Translations under genes and position numbers: made by a program | Notes under the pieces: generated by a model | Told to the model about the DNA's origin: nothing | What the model saw: only the letters and a program-made list of their open reading frames with translations | Databases searched by the model: none | NCBI GenBank assembly: GCA_002480935.1 | Contig: DLDC01000107.1 | Coordinates: forward strand, 14,938-20,447 | Source: Prevotella sp. UBA7782 | GTDB lineage: Bacteria > Bacteroidota > Bacteroidia > Bacteroidales > Bacteroidaceae | Reading direction: 5' to 3' | DNA length: 5,510 bases | Shown here: positions 1 through 5,510 of the stretch, piece after piece | Layout of the letters: each line of letters begins with the position of its first letter | Numbering within the stretch: the stretch's first letter is position 1

Positions 1-348
1 GACGATGAACATCGACTCGCGCTCGCTTTCCTGCTCACGTTCCTCGTCGGTCAGCTCGCGCTCTTGTATCTCTATATTATATTTATGAGCCAGCCATCTC
101 AATGCCTCCGGATAGGTGAGTTGCTCGTGCTTCATGATGAAGTTGACCACATTGCCCGACTCGCCGCATGAGAAGCATTTATAGATGCCCTTGGATGGAG
201 ACACAGAAAAAGACGGGGTGTGATCCTCATGAAATGGGCACAACCCCTTATAACTTGTTCCGCGCTTGCGCAACGACACAAATTCAGAAATCACATCCAC
301 TATATTGGCTGCGTCTAAAATCTTGTCTACTGTGGCTCTGTCTATCAT
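1..348 (-). CDS. dnaG: DNA primase DnaG, N-terminal part (cut by window edge)
   Basis: DnaG makes the short RNA primers used by the replicative polymerase and works with the DnaB helicase at the fork. The minus strand translates without interruption from an ATG at 348-346 to base 1, giving 116 residues that begin MIDRATVDKILDAANIVDVI. The CHC2-type zinc-binding domain is complete: Cys37-x2-His40, then 17 residues, then Cys58-x2-Cys61, inside the characteristic context GLCPFHEDHTPSFSVSP. After it the helical linker (YPEALRWLAHKYNIEI) leads into a charged Glu/Arg-rich stretch before the edge. The TOPRIM catalytic and DnaB-binding domains lie outside the window. The start is well placed: it gives the family's usual N-terminus, follows a purine-rich leader (AAGAAGGAAAGAAG) and sits just below a good promoter. 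The identification is very secure; only completeness is unknown. Confidence 0.97.
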   Translation of the reverse strand, partial: MIDRATVDKILDAANIVDVISEFVSLRKRGTSYKGLCPFHEDHTPSFSVSPSKGIYKCFSCGESGNVVNFIMKHEQLTYPEALRWLAHKYNIEIQERELTDEEREQESERESMFIV

Positions 349-371
349 CTTCTTTCCTTCTTATTTCTATG

Positions 372-403
372 CAAAGATACGAAATAAAGCGTCATTCCAC
401 AAT
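372..403 (-). promoter_or_regulatory. Bacteroidota-type promoter of dnaG
   Basis: On the minus strand an ATTG box (403-400) is followed by 20 bases and then TATCTTTG (379-372), matching the Bacteroidota pattern TTTG-N19-21-TAnnTTTG with one mismatch in the -33 box. Transcription would start near 365, leaving a leader of under 20 bases before the dnaG ATG at 348. It suggests dnaG is transcribed on its own as well as, possibly, by read-through from the upstream gene. A 10-base palindrome, ATGAGCTCAT, lies just upstream at 405-414; its meaning is unclear. Confidence 0.7.
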
Positions 404-444
404 AATGAGCTCATAAAATATGCCCTTCTTGTGCCAACTCCGCT

Positions 445-1101
445 CTATGGTCTCTGTCTGTCAGCCTTCACGCCCCACGTGAGCTGGCTGTCAATCTCTC
501 TGAGCAGCAAGCCGGGCCGCGTCTTCAGCACGTCCTTCTCCATGTTGTTGATGTATTTCACCAGCTGGGGATAAGCCGCAAACTCCTCGCTGAGCGTCTT
601 CTTTCGCTTGTCGGTGAGCCTGCTGCCCTCATTGAAAAGGGCCTTGGCCGTGTCCATAGCGCATGACTGATAAACCACTCTCATGCCTACGAGGCGATTA
701 TAAGCCAAATAAGCCCGAATGCTCTTGCCGTCATACACCTGCATGAGCAAGGCGGGATGCTCTGACACCATGGGCGTGTTGTTGCCGAAAGCCATGTTCA
801 CATAAGCACGTACCCAATGAGTGATCATGTAAGGCTCTTCGTCAAACCATGACTTCATACTGTCTATTTTGTTGATGTCATACACCTGGTCTTTCGAAAA
901 AAGCTTCATGTTCAGGGGCACAAGCCGTAACTGCTCGTCGTATACTTCAGGCACGTTGCGCAAATAGCCCTCGCCTGTAGAGTCGCCGTGCAAATATACT
1001 ATGGTGTGCATCATGTTGGATACGCATCGTTGTTTCTTTTGCTGTGCAGTAACCGCCATAGGCAGTAGCGCCATGATGAGTATAAGGATTGTGTGCTTCA
1101 T
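445..1101 (-). CDS. Secreted protein of unknown function
   Basis: I do not recognise this 218-residue protein. Its N-terminus is a clear Sec signal peptide: MKH, then a hydrophobic stretch (about residues 4-17) and a likely signal peptidase I site after VTA19, leaving a mature protein that starts QQKKQ. It has no Cys at a lipobox position, so it is probably periplasmic or released, not a lipoprotein. The mature part has alternating short hydrophobic strands (TIVYLHGD, LLMQVYDGKSIRAYLAYN, MRVVYQ), suggesting a beta-rich domain, then a charged helical C-terminal part (about 150-200). Two cysteines remain (26 and 147) and could form a disulphide. It has its own promoter and lies 96 bases upstream of dnaG in the same direction, but nothing links it to replication. 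The start is favoured because it gives the complete signal peptide. No enzyme motif was seen. Confidence 0.85.
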   Translation of the reverse strand: MKHTILILIMALLPMAVTAQQKKQRCVSNMMHTIVYLHGDSTGEGYLRNVPEVYDEQLRLVPLNMKLFSKDQVYDINKIDSMKSWFDEEPYMITHWVRAYVNMAFGNNTPMVSEHPALLMQVYDGKSIRAYLAYNRLVGMRVVYQSCAMDTAKALFNEGSRLTDKRKKTLSEEFAAYPQLVKYINNMEKDVLKTRPGLLLREIDSQLTWGVKADRQRP

Positions 1102-1124
1102 GCCTGTATGTATTTGGTTTATTG

Positions 1125-1157
1125 CAAAGATAAAGATAATTTCTTAAAATTACAAAA
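1125..1157 (-). promoter_or_regulatory. Strong Bacteroidota-type promoter of the secreted-protein gene
   Basis: The minus strand reads TTTTG (1157-1153), 20 bases, then TATCTTTG (1132-1125), an essentially perfect match to TTTG-N19-21-TAnnTTTG. The ATG of the secreted-protein gene follows 23 bases after the -7 box, so the leader would be only about 15-18 bases. It is the best promoter match in the window and shows this gene need not depend on the sprT-like operon upstream. Confidence 0.8.
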
Positions 1158-1218
1158 CCATTGCATAAAAAATCACATTATTTGTATGAAGTGGCTCCTC
1201 ATTGCATTCTCTTCTCCG

Positions 1219-1377
1219 CTATAAATATCCAAGAGCGTGGTTATTCGTTGTTCCCGCAACCGTTTGAATGCAAACGAGCACTCTTCGTGTTGCTGTATCG
1301 GCTTGCATCAAGATGCTACTGAATGGAGCCTGATGGCGTTTGTCTTCTTGTGATCGTCGTTCAGAATTGGTTTTCAT
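1219..1377 (-). CDS. Possible small protein, 52 residues (doubtful)
   Basis: An ATG at 1377-1375 opens a frame ending at TAG (1221-1219) and encoding a hydrophilic 52-residue peptide beginning MKTNSERRSQEDKRHQ and ending NNHALGYL. It has no signal peptide, membrane segment or family I recognise. In favour: the ATG follows a purine-rich tract containing AGGAGG, and a promoter-like pair lies about 30 bases upstream. Against: the AGGAGG is only one base from the ATG, which is too close for a normal ribosome site, the frame is short enough to occur by chance, and the peptide looks unstructured at its N-terminus. The same bases hold several small stem-loops, so a non-coding RNA is an equally good reading. 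Confidence 0.22.
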   Translation of the reverse strand: MKTNSERRSQEDKRHQAPFSSILMQADTATRRVLVCIQTVAGTTNNHALGYL

Positions 1378-1407
1378 CCCTCCTTTCTTTCTCTTTTAAT
1401 TCTTTTA

Positions 1408-1439
1408 CAAAGAAAACTATATACCTTTGAAAGAACAAG
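1408..1439 (-). promoter_or_regulatory. Weak promoter-like pair inside the intergenic region
   Basis: On the minus strand CTTG (1439-1436), 20 bases, and TTTCTTTG (1415-1408) resemble the Bacteroidota promoter, with one mismatch in each box, including loss of the A in the -7 TA. It would drive the doubtful small ORF, or an RNA, at 1219-1377. The sequence is AT-rich and purine/pyrimidine biased, so chance matches are likely. Confidence 0.25.
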
Positions 1440-1494
1440 AAAGATAAGTGCTTCCTCTTCTTTCCAACTGTCCTTCATTCTTTTCTTGCACGTT

Positions 1495-2136
1495 CTATCG
1501 TATAAGCGTCATCTTCTGCAACCACTGTTCCAACTTTTCCTCACTGACCACTCGCCCTCGAAGGCTCCGCACCTTGGGCATTTTGCTGAAGTAAGGGTCG
1601 GCAGAAACATACCAGCCATGCCAGGTTATCTCCGGAATGCCCCTCATCTGAAGTTCCAGCTTGCCTGCCGAGCCAGGGCATACGACCGACAGAAAGCACC
1701 TGCCGTCACGCATCTTTGTGGCCAGTACCAGACAATCGGCAATCACCGGTGCCCTTCGGGGAGTCCAATCGCTTGTGGGCGTCATCACCTTGATGTGCCT
1801 TCCGTAGCGTTGGTTGATGGCATTCATCTTGCGTCGGAACATTACGCCATGCGCAGAGGTGTCCTTCGCCCCGCTAAAGGCGATGGAATAGTGTATCATT
1901 TCATGCGTCATAACATCCTCTACTTGCTCTGCTGTCATGTTGTAATAATCGGAAATGCTAATCACAAATTTCTCAAGCCTCACCCCCTTCAGCGTCACAC
2001 GTCGTGTGAAAGACATATAGCCCAATCGGGTCTTTGAGTGAGACAGCTTCAGAATGGGCAGGGGCAGTGCTCCGCCGAAATACTTCTCGTTGCAGTGTCT
2101 GAACATATTGGTGAGCACCTCAACGTTCAGCTCCAT
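1495..2136 (-). CDS. SprT-like zinc metalloprotease domain protein
   Basis: The SprT-like family is a group of zincin metalloproteases that includes bacterial SprT and the protease core of eukaryotic SPRTN, which cuts proteins crosslinked to DNA. Counting from the chosen ATG (2136-2134) the protein has 213 residues. The N-terminus has the family pattern NEKYFGGALPLPILKLSHSKTRLG. The active site is His78-Glu79-x-x-His82 (THEMIHY), and the third ligand is probably His96 in SAHGVMFRRKMNAIN. The C-terminal part has no CxxC pair, so the zinc ribbon of E. coli-type SprT is absent; three single cysteines (about 135, 147, 153) remain. It lies 13 bases after the helicase stop and is probably in its operon. 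In-frame ATGs at 2142, 2160 and 2169 would extend it, the last two overlapping the helicase gene; 2136 is preferred because the homology-like region begins there. The family is secure, the substrate is not. Confidence 0.88.
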   Translation of the reverse strand: MELNVEVLTNMFRHCNEKYFGGALPLPILKLSHSKTRLGYMSFTRRVTLKGVRLEKFVISISDYYNMTAEQVEDVMTHEMIHYSIAFSGAKDTSAHGVMFRRKMNAINQRYGRHIKVMTPTSDWTPRRAPVIADCLVLATKMRDGRCFLSVVCPGSAGKLELQMRGIPEITWHGWYVSADPYFSKMPKVRSLRGRVVSEEKLEQWLQKMTLIR

Positions 2137-2149
2137 TACCATGCTTGCA

Positions 2150-3634
2150 TTACCATTCATCGGGCACATCTCCTTCTATCTGCGTCTTGGGCCAGTTCAC
2201 GAGGTAAAGCTTGTCCGTAGCCCGTGTAAAAGCGGTATAGAGCCAGTGCAAATAATCTGGCGTAATCATATCGTCTGTCATATATCCTTGGTCTATAAAC
2301 ACATTAGTCCACTGTCCGCCTTGCGCCTTATGGCACGTCATAGCGTAAGCATACTTTATTTGCAGGGCATTGAAGTATTCATCTTCTCTTACATCCTTGA
2401 GCCGTTCGGCCTTTGTGGGCACGTCGGCATAATCATTCATCACGGCATTAAACAGTTTGTCGCTCTGTTCTTTGGTCAGTGCGGGGGCCTCTGTGGTGAG
2501 CGAGTCCAGGATGACAGTGGCTTGCAGCTCGTAATTGTCATAATCGGGAAACACCAGCCAGGCATCGGCAAAATGGAAGCCATAGAGTTCGCGCACGTTG
2601 TGTATACTTGTCACTTTGGCTCTGTCGCCATTGGCCAAGAACGATATGGGCAAGTTTTTCGCCTCATCTTCCATGCCTTCATCTTTCAGGCGTTGCTTCT
2701 CGCGCTCTATCCAGTAATAGTTGTTATGAACCACCATGCACATATCGCCCCTGCACAGCAAACTGTCATAGTCAAGCACGGTGTTTCTGATGCCCTGATT
2801 ATATATGTTGGCCCGTTTGTTAGAGCGCGTAATGACGATGGTTTCGTCGGCTCCGTCACGGCTGTAGGCACTCTCCAGAGAGTCTATCAGGTCGTTTCCG
2901 GTAACACGTTGTATGTCAGTGAATTGCGAAAAGCATACTTTGGGCAGCTGAAAAGGCCTATTTTGCGTCATGAAATGCCGTATTTGGGTGGCATTAAACA
3001 GTATTCCTGAGTGCTGGTTCTGCCTGAGCACTTCCGTAAGGTCGCATTGCCAAACGTGCAGCCCATAGCCTTTCATGGCATCGGCACTCAGTGCCGGACT
3101 CTCCGTCTCGCCCACCGGGGGCAGCTGAGCCCTGTCTCCGATGAGCATCAACCGGCATCCTCGTCCTGAATAAACATATTGCACCAAGTCGTCTAACAAC
3201 CTGCCCGAGCCAAAGGCCGACTCCTGTCCGTAGCCATTGGCTATCATGGAGCTCTCGTCTACCATAAATAAGGTGTCAACAGCAAGATTCACGTTCAGGT
3301 TGAACCGGCTGTCGGTGCCCGTGAAACGTTGCTCACGATATATGCGACGGTGTATGGTTGAGGCCGGCCGGCCACTTCGCAGCCCGAACACCTTGGCCGC
3401 ACGCCCTGTGGGAGCTAGCAGCACCACACGCTGCTTCAACCCAGTCAGGGCACGCACAATGGCACCTGCCAGTGCTGTCTTGCCCGTTCCGGCAGCCCCA
3501 CGCATAATCATGAGGGGTCTCTGCTCCCTGTCTGCCATGAAGGCGGCAAAGGTACGGATGGTTTGCATCTGCTCTGCCGTGGGCTCAAAGCCGAAAGCTT
3601 GGAGAACCAGATGTGTTAATTCATCTTGAAACAT
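2150..3634 (-). CDS. RecD/Pif1-like SF1B DNA helicase
   Basis: This 494-residue ATP-dependent helicase shows every superfamily 1 motif in order: Walker A RGAAGTGKT (45-53), motif Ia APTGRAAK (about 74-81), Walker B DESS (126-129), motif III IGDRAQLPPVG (about 165-175), motif IV VLRQ (202-205), motif V with TCHKAQGGQW (433-442) and motif VI LYTAFTRATDKLYLV (465-479). The last two make up a UvrD-type C-terminal half. The short form without long N-terminal domains resembles Dda/Pif1/RecD2-like 5'-3' helicases rather than the RecD subunit of RecBCD, and no recB or recC is nearby. The chosen ATG (3634-3632) gives MFQDELTHLVLQAFGFEPT, a natural N-terminus for the family. The frame stays open upstream to 3778, but that part overlaps the divergent plus-strand gene and its promoter and reads as non-protein. 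It likely acts in DNA repair or fork processing; direction and partners are inferred. Confidence 0.93.
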   Translation of the reverse strand: MFQDELTHLVLQAFGFEPTAEQMQTIRTFAAFMADREQRPLMIMRGAAGTGKTALAGAIVRALTGLKQRVVLLAPTGRAAKVFGLRSGRPASTIHRRIYREQRFTGTDSRFNLNVNLAVDTLFMVDESSMIANGYGQESAFGSGRLLDDLVQYVYSGRGCRLMLIGDRAQLPPVGETESPALSADAMKGYGLHVWQCDLTEVLRQNQHSGILFNATQIRHFMTQNRPFQLPKVCFSQFTDIQRVTGNDLIDSLESAYSRDGADETIVITRSNKRANIYNQGIRNTVLDYDSLLCRGDMCMVVHNNYYWIEREKQRLKDEGMEDEAKNLPISFLANGDRAKVTSIHNVRELYGFHFADAWLVFPDYDNYELQATVILDSLTTEAPALTKEQSDKLFNAVMNDYADVPTKAERLKDVREDEYFNALQIKYAYAMTCHKAQGGQWTNVFIDQGYMTDDMITPDYLHWLYTAFTRATDKLYLVNWPKTQIEGDVPDEW

Positions 3635-3657
3635 ATACTTATTAAGAAAATCTTTTG

Positions 3658-3673
3658 TACTTTTGCAAAAGTA
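3658..3673. promoter_or_regulatory. Palindromic divergent promoter element
   Basis: Bases 3658-3673 read TACTTTTGCAAAAGTA, a perfect 16-base palindrome in the 61-base gap between the divergent helicase and membrane-protein genes. Each half is a TAnnTTTG box: TACTTTTG at 3658-3665 on plus and at 3673-3666 on minus. These would start transcription near 3672 for the plus operon and near 3659 for the minus operon, with leaders of about 25 bases each. Neither side has a good TTTG -33 box at 19-21 bases, so the promoters would be weak or regulator-dependent. A dimeric regulator binding the palindrome would affect both directions. The function is inferred from position and motif. Confidence 0.5.
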
Positions 3674-3695
3674 AGCAAATATTCTGAGAAGAACC

Positions 3696-4172
3696 GTGAG
3701 GAATAAAACAAATTTTATATTGCTGTTATGCGTGGCCGTTCTTATTGCGGTTTGCGCGCTCAGCGTGTCAGGGCCCATTCGCTTTCAGCGTGAGACGGCC
3801 CGCCGTGAGGCAGCTGTCAAGGAGAGGCTGGTGGCCATACGGCTTGCCGAAGAGCAATACCGCAAGGACGTGGGTGCCTATAGCGGCAGCTTCGACGTGC
3901 TCATCAGCAAAGGCTATCTGAAGCAGGGCTACCAGTATATACCGTTCGACGGCACCGAGAAATTCTCGCTCTCGGCCACTACACAGCTCAGCAAGAGCGG
4001 AAAACAGATGCCCCTCATGGAGTGCGGAGCGCAATATCAGCAATACCTTAACGGCATGGACGAAAACTCAGTGGCCAACCTTATAGAGACGGCCAACGAG
4101 AGGGGACGCTATCCGGGCCTGAAGATTGGAGACCTGACACAACCTAACAACAATGCTGGCAACTGGGAATAA
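3696..4172 (+). CDS. Single-pass membrane protein, pseudopilin-like layout
   Basis: This 158-residue protein has no assigned function I can name. It starts with a GTG (3696-3698) preceded by GAGAAGAA; no better ATG exists, and this start gives a complete membrane anchor. The order is a short positive tail (MRNKTN), one hydrophobic segment (about 7-26), a charged amphipathic helix (RETARREAAVKERLVAIRLA, about 32-51), then the EEQYRKDVGAYSGSFDVLISKGYL stretch (52-75) and a soluble C-terminal part. That helix plus Tyr-rich 'YRKDVGAY' region resembles pseudopilins and related type II secretion/type IV pilus proteins, but the classic prepilin peptidase site (G before F+5 Glu) is missing. The soluble part would face the periplasm. 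It is the first gene of the operon with the DUF3822 gene and rsmD, 16 bases before the next start. Confidence 0.8.
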   Translation: MRNKTNFILLLCVAVLIAVCALSVSGPIRFQRETARREAAVKERLVAIRLAEEQYRKDVGAYSGSFDVLISKGYLKQGYQYIPFDGTEKFSLSATTQLSKSGKQMPLMECGAQYQQYLNGMDENSVANLIETANERGRYPGLKIGDLTQPNNNAGNWE

Positions 4173-4188
4173 ACATAACATCAACAGC

Positions 4189-4974
4189 ATGACAGTGCTC
4201 ACCCTGCGCATAGCCGATGAGGAGCTGTCGTTTTCTGTGCCTGCGCCGAGGGCGCAGTATCAGGTGGTTTATGAGAATTATCGCGTGCGGAAAGACATCT
4301 CCATGGCGGCCAACCTGCGCGAGGCTTTCGACGTGTCAGAACTGCTCAAAAGCGGCTATCGCCAGGCCAGGGTGATGATAGATGCTCCCGTGCTGCTCGT
4401 ACCAATCGACGAATACGACAAGGACGCAGCGCGAAAGCTCTATTTCTATACGTACAGCTGCCGCGAAACAGATGAGGTGCTCAGCTGTGTGCTGCCCAAC
4501 CTGGAGTCGGTGGCCGTGTTTGCCATAAACAAAGACCTGTTCGACGTGATACAGGGGCATTTTGAGCAAGCAGAATACCTGCCGCTCTGCCAGCCCGTGT
4601 GGAGCTATCTGCACCGCCGCAGCTTTGCCGGAGCGCGGTCAAAGATGTTCGTTTACTTTCATGAACATAAGGTTGAGGTGTTCAGCTTTCGCCAGAACCG
4701 ATTCAGATTCTGCAATACGTTCTGCACCGAGCACGTGTCTGACATGGTTTACTACATTCTGCACGCATGGCAGGTTTGCGGATTCAACAACGAGAAAGAC
4801 GAGCTCTACCTGGCCGGCAATCTGCCCGATGCCGCCGAGCTGGACCGCCAGTTGCGCGAGTTTCTGCAAAGGGTGTATGCCATCCGACCCACGGCAGAGT
4901 TCAACCGGGCCGCCATGACAAGGCTCAAGGACATGCCTTTCGACTTACTTACGCTTTATTTGCAAGGAAGATGA
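4189..4974 (+). CDS. DUF3822 family protein
   Basis: The 261-residue product matches, by recognition only, the DUF3822 family common in Bacteroidota beside rsmD. It is soluble, with no signal peptide or membrane segment. The N-terminal half begins with a strand pattern (LTLRIADEELSFSV) and contains SMAANLREAF (38-47). The second half repeats the theme (MFVYFHEHKVEVFSFRQNRFRF, 153-174), followed by a helix ending in ILHAWQ and a short ELYLAGN strand. Two such strand-rich halves fit an actin-like ATPase fold; I recall, unverified, a structure of a Bacteroides member described that way. No clear ATP-binding signature is visible, so nucleotide binding is uncertain. The start at 4189 is 16 bases after the upstream stop; an in-frame ATG at 4153 would add 12 residues but overlaps that gene by 20 bases. 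It overlaps rsmD by ATGA, implying translational coupling. Its function is unknown. Confidence 0.85.
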   Translation: MTVLTLRIADEELSFSVPAPRAQYQVVYENYRVRKDISMAANLREAFDVSELLKSGYRQARVMIDAPVLLVPIDEYDKDAARKLYFYTYSCRETDEVLSCVLPNLESVAVFAINKDLFDVIQGHFEQAEYLPLCQPVWSYLHRRSFAGARSKMFVYFHEHKVEVFSFRQNRFRFCNTFCTEHVSDMVYYILHAWQVCGFNNEKDELYLAGNLPDAAELDRQLREFLQRVYAIRPTAEFNRAAMTRLKDMPFDLLTLYLQGR

Positions 4975-5504
4975 GAATTATAACAGGAATATACAAGGGA
5001 AGGCGCTTCGACATACCGCGCACTTTCAAGGCCCGACCCACCACGGATTGTGCCAAAGAGAATATCTTTAATGTGCTCAAGGGCTATATAGACTTTGAGC
5101 AGGTAGATGCCCTCGACCTCTTTGCGGGCACGGGCAGCATATCGCTCGAGATGCTGTCACGCGGCTGCAGGCAGGTGGTGAGTGTAGAGAAAGACCGCGA
5201 CCATGCCGCCTTCATCAGCCAGTGCATGAAGAAGATAGGCGCAGAGAACAACCTGCTCATACGGGGCGACGTGTTCAAGTTCATCAAGTCGTGCCACAGG
5301 CAGTTCGGCCTTATCTTCGCCGACCCACCTTACACACTGCCCGAACTGCCACAGATACCCGATCTGGTGCTGGGCGGAGGCTTGCTGGAGCCCGGCGGAC
5401 TGTTTGTCTTTGAACACGGAAAGCAGTACGACTTCTCTGAGCATGAGGGCTTTCTGGAGCATCGCGCCTACGGCAGCGTCAACTTCTCGCTCTTCAGGGG
5501 CTAG
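4971..5504 (+). CDS. rsmD: 16S rRNA (guanine(966)-N2)-methyltransferase RsmD
   Basis: RsmD transfers a methyl group from S-adenosylmethionine to N2 of guanine 966 in the small-subunit rRNA during 30S assembly. The 177-residue protein is complete and close to the family's usual length. Visible signatures are MRIITGIYKGRRFDIP at the N-terminus, the RPTTD segment (22-26) followed by KENIFNVL, the SAM-binding motif I DLFAGTG (49-55) followed by LEMLSRG, motif II VEKD (72-75), GDVFKF (99-104) and the catalytic ADPPY (117-121), where the Asp-Pro-Pro-Tyr contacts the target base. The start ATG overlaps the DUF3822 stop (ATGA, 4971-4974), with AAGGAAG just before it. The frame extends upstream inside DUF3822, but homology begins exactly at this ATG. 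It is the third gene of the operon; only 6 bases follow its stop, so a terminator cannot be judged. Confidence 0.96.
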   Translation: MRIITGIYKGRRFDIPRTFKARPTTDCAKENIFNVLKGYIDFEQVDALDLFAGTGSISLEMLSRGCRQVVSVEKDRDHAAFISQCMKKIGAENNLLIRGDVFKFIKSCHRQFGLIFADPPYTLPELPQIPDLVLGGGLLEPGGLFVFEHGKQYDFSEHEGFLEHRAYGSVNFSLFRG

Positions 5505-5510
5505 AGCCCT

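Larger units (their letters stand above)
1102..1494. other. Intergenic region of about 390 bases with no secure gene
   Basis: This stretch separates the end of the SprT-like gene from the secreted-protein gene. Apart from the promoter at 1125-1157, nothing in it is certain. It contains one possible 52-codon ORF on the minus strand (1219-1377), a weaker promoter-like pair on the minus strand (1408-1439), an opposing TACCTTTG -7 box on the plus strand (1422-1429), and three short stem-loops at 1247-1260, 1261-1276 and 1305-1316. Bases 1371-1490 are strongly strand-asymmetric, pyrimidine-rich on plus. I saw no clear hairpin plus T-run terminator for the SprT-like gene. Confidence 0.7.

Noticed and set aside
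168..574. Two plus-strand open frames of 82 and 102 residues
   Set aside because: They cross the antisense of dnaG, its promoter and the end of the secreted-protein gene; neither looks like a real protein.
1247..1276. Tandem hairpins as a transcription terminator
   Set aside because: The stems are only 4 and 6 base pairs and no T-run follows on either strand.
1486..2037. 183-residue open frame on the plus strand
   Set aside because: It is antisense to the SprT-like gene, which carries an intact HExxH site; its His/Arg/Pro/Cys-rich translation is not protein-like.
2054..3010. 318-residue open frame on the plus strand
   Set aside because: It lies wholly antisense to the helicase, whose motifs are all intact, and its translation shows no domain pattern. 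It is a shadow of biased codon use.
2150..3634. RecBCD-type RecD subunit
   Set aside because: There are no recB or recC neighbours and the protein is short, closer to stand-alone Dda/Pif1/RecD2-like helicases.
3635..3778. 48-codon upstream extension of the helicase frame
   Set aside because: It would overlap the divergent gene and both promoter boxes, and homology-like sequence begins only at the ATG at 3634.
4767..4970. Upstream extension of the rsmD frame
   Set aside because: It runs inside the DUF3822 gene in another frame and is Arg/Ala-rich shadow sequence; the RsmD N-terminus MRIITG begins exactly at 4971.

Overview
The window looks like an ordinary chromosomal stretch from a Bacteroidota genome, most likely Prevotella or a close relative. 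Four things point there: upstream regions carrying the Bacteroidota-type promoter (a TTTG-like -33 box, 19-21 bases, then a TAnnTTTG -7 box), very weak Shine-Dalgarno sequences, protein families typical of this phylum (the DUF3822 protein beside rsmD), and the overall protein sequences. I see no tRNA, rRNA, insertion sequence, CRISPR array or phage gene.

Layout: the left two thirds is on the minus strand and the right third on the plus strand, diverging from a 61-base gap at about 3635-3695. Reading leftwards from the gap are a RecD/Pif1-like SF1B DNA helicase (2150-3634) and, 13 bases behind it, a SprT-like zinc metalloprotease (1495-2136). Then comes a roughly 390-base intergenic stretch with one doubtful small ORF and several promoter-like and stem-loop motifs. 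After it lie a secreted protein of unknown function with its own clear promoter (445-1101) and the first 116 codons of DNA primase dnaG, also with its own promoter (1-348, running off the left edge). Reading rightwards from the gap is a tight three-gene operon: a single-pass membrane protein with a pseudopilin-like layout (3696-4172, GTG start), a DUF3822 protein (4189-4974), and the 16S rRNA methyltransferase rsmD (4971-5504), which overlaps DUF3822 by ATGA.

How the parts may work together: the helicase and SprT protease are closely spaced and plausibly co-transcribed, which fits a DNA-maintenance pair, possibly for DNA-protein crosslinks (inference). DnaG is the replication primase. The right-hand operon couples ribosome modification (RsmD) to two poorly understood proteins whose pairing recalls actin-like/pilin-like partners of type IV pilus and type II secretion systems (inference). 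The divergent gap contains a perfect 16-base palindrome that places a TACTTTTG -7 box on each strand, so the two operons may share one control point. I found no convincing undescribed system. The items most worth a second look are the palindromic shared promoter, the membrane protein-DUF3822-rsmD operon, the helicase-protease pair, and the 1102-1494 intergenic region.
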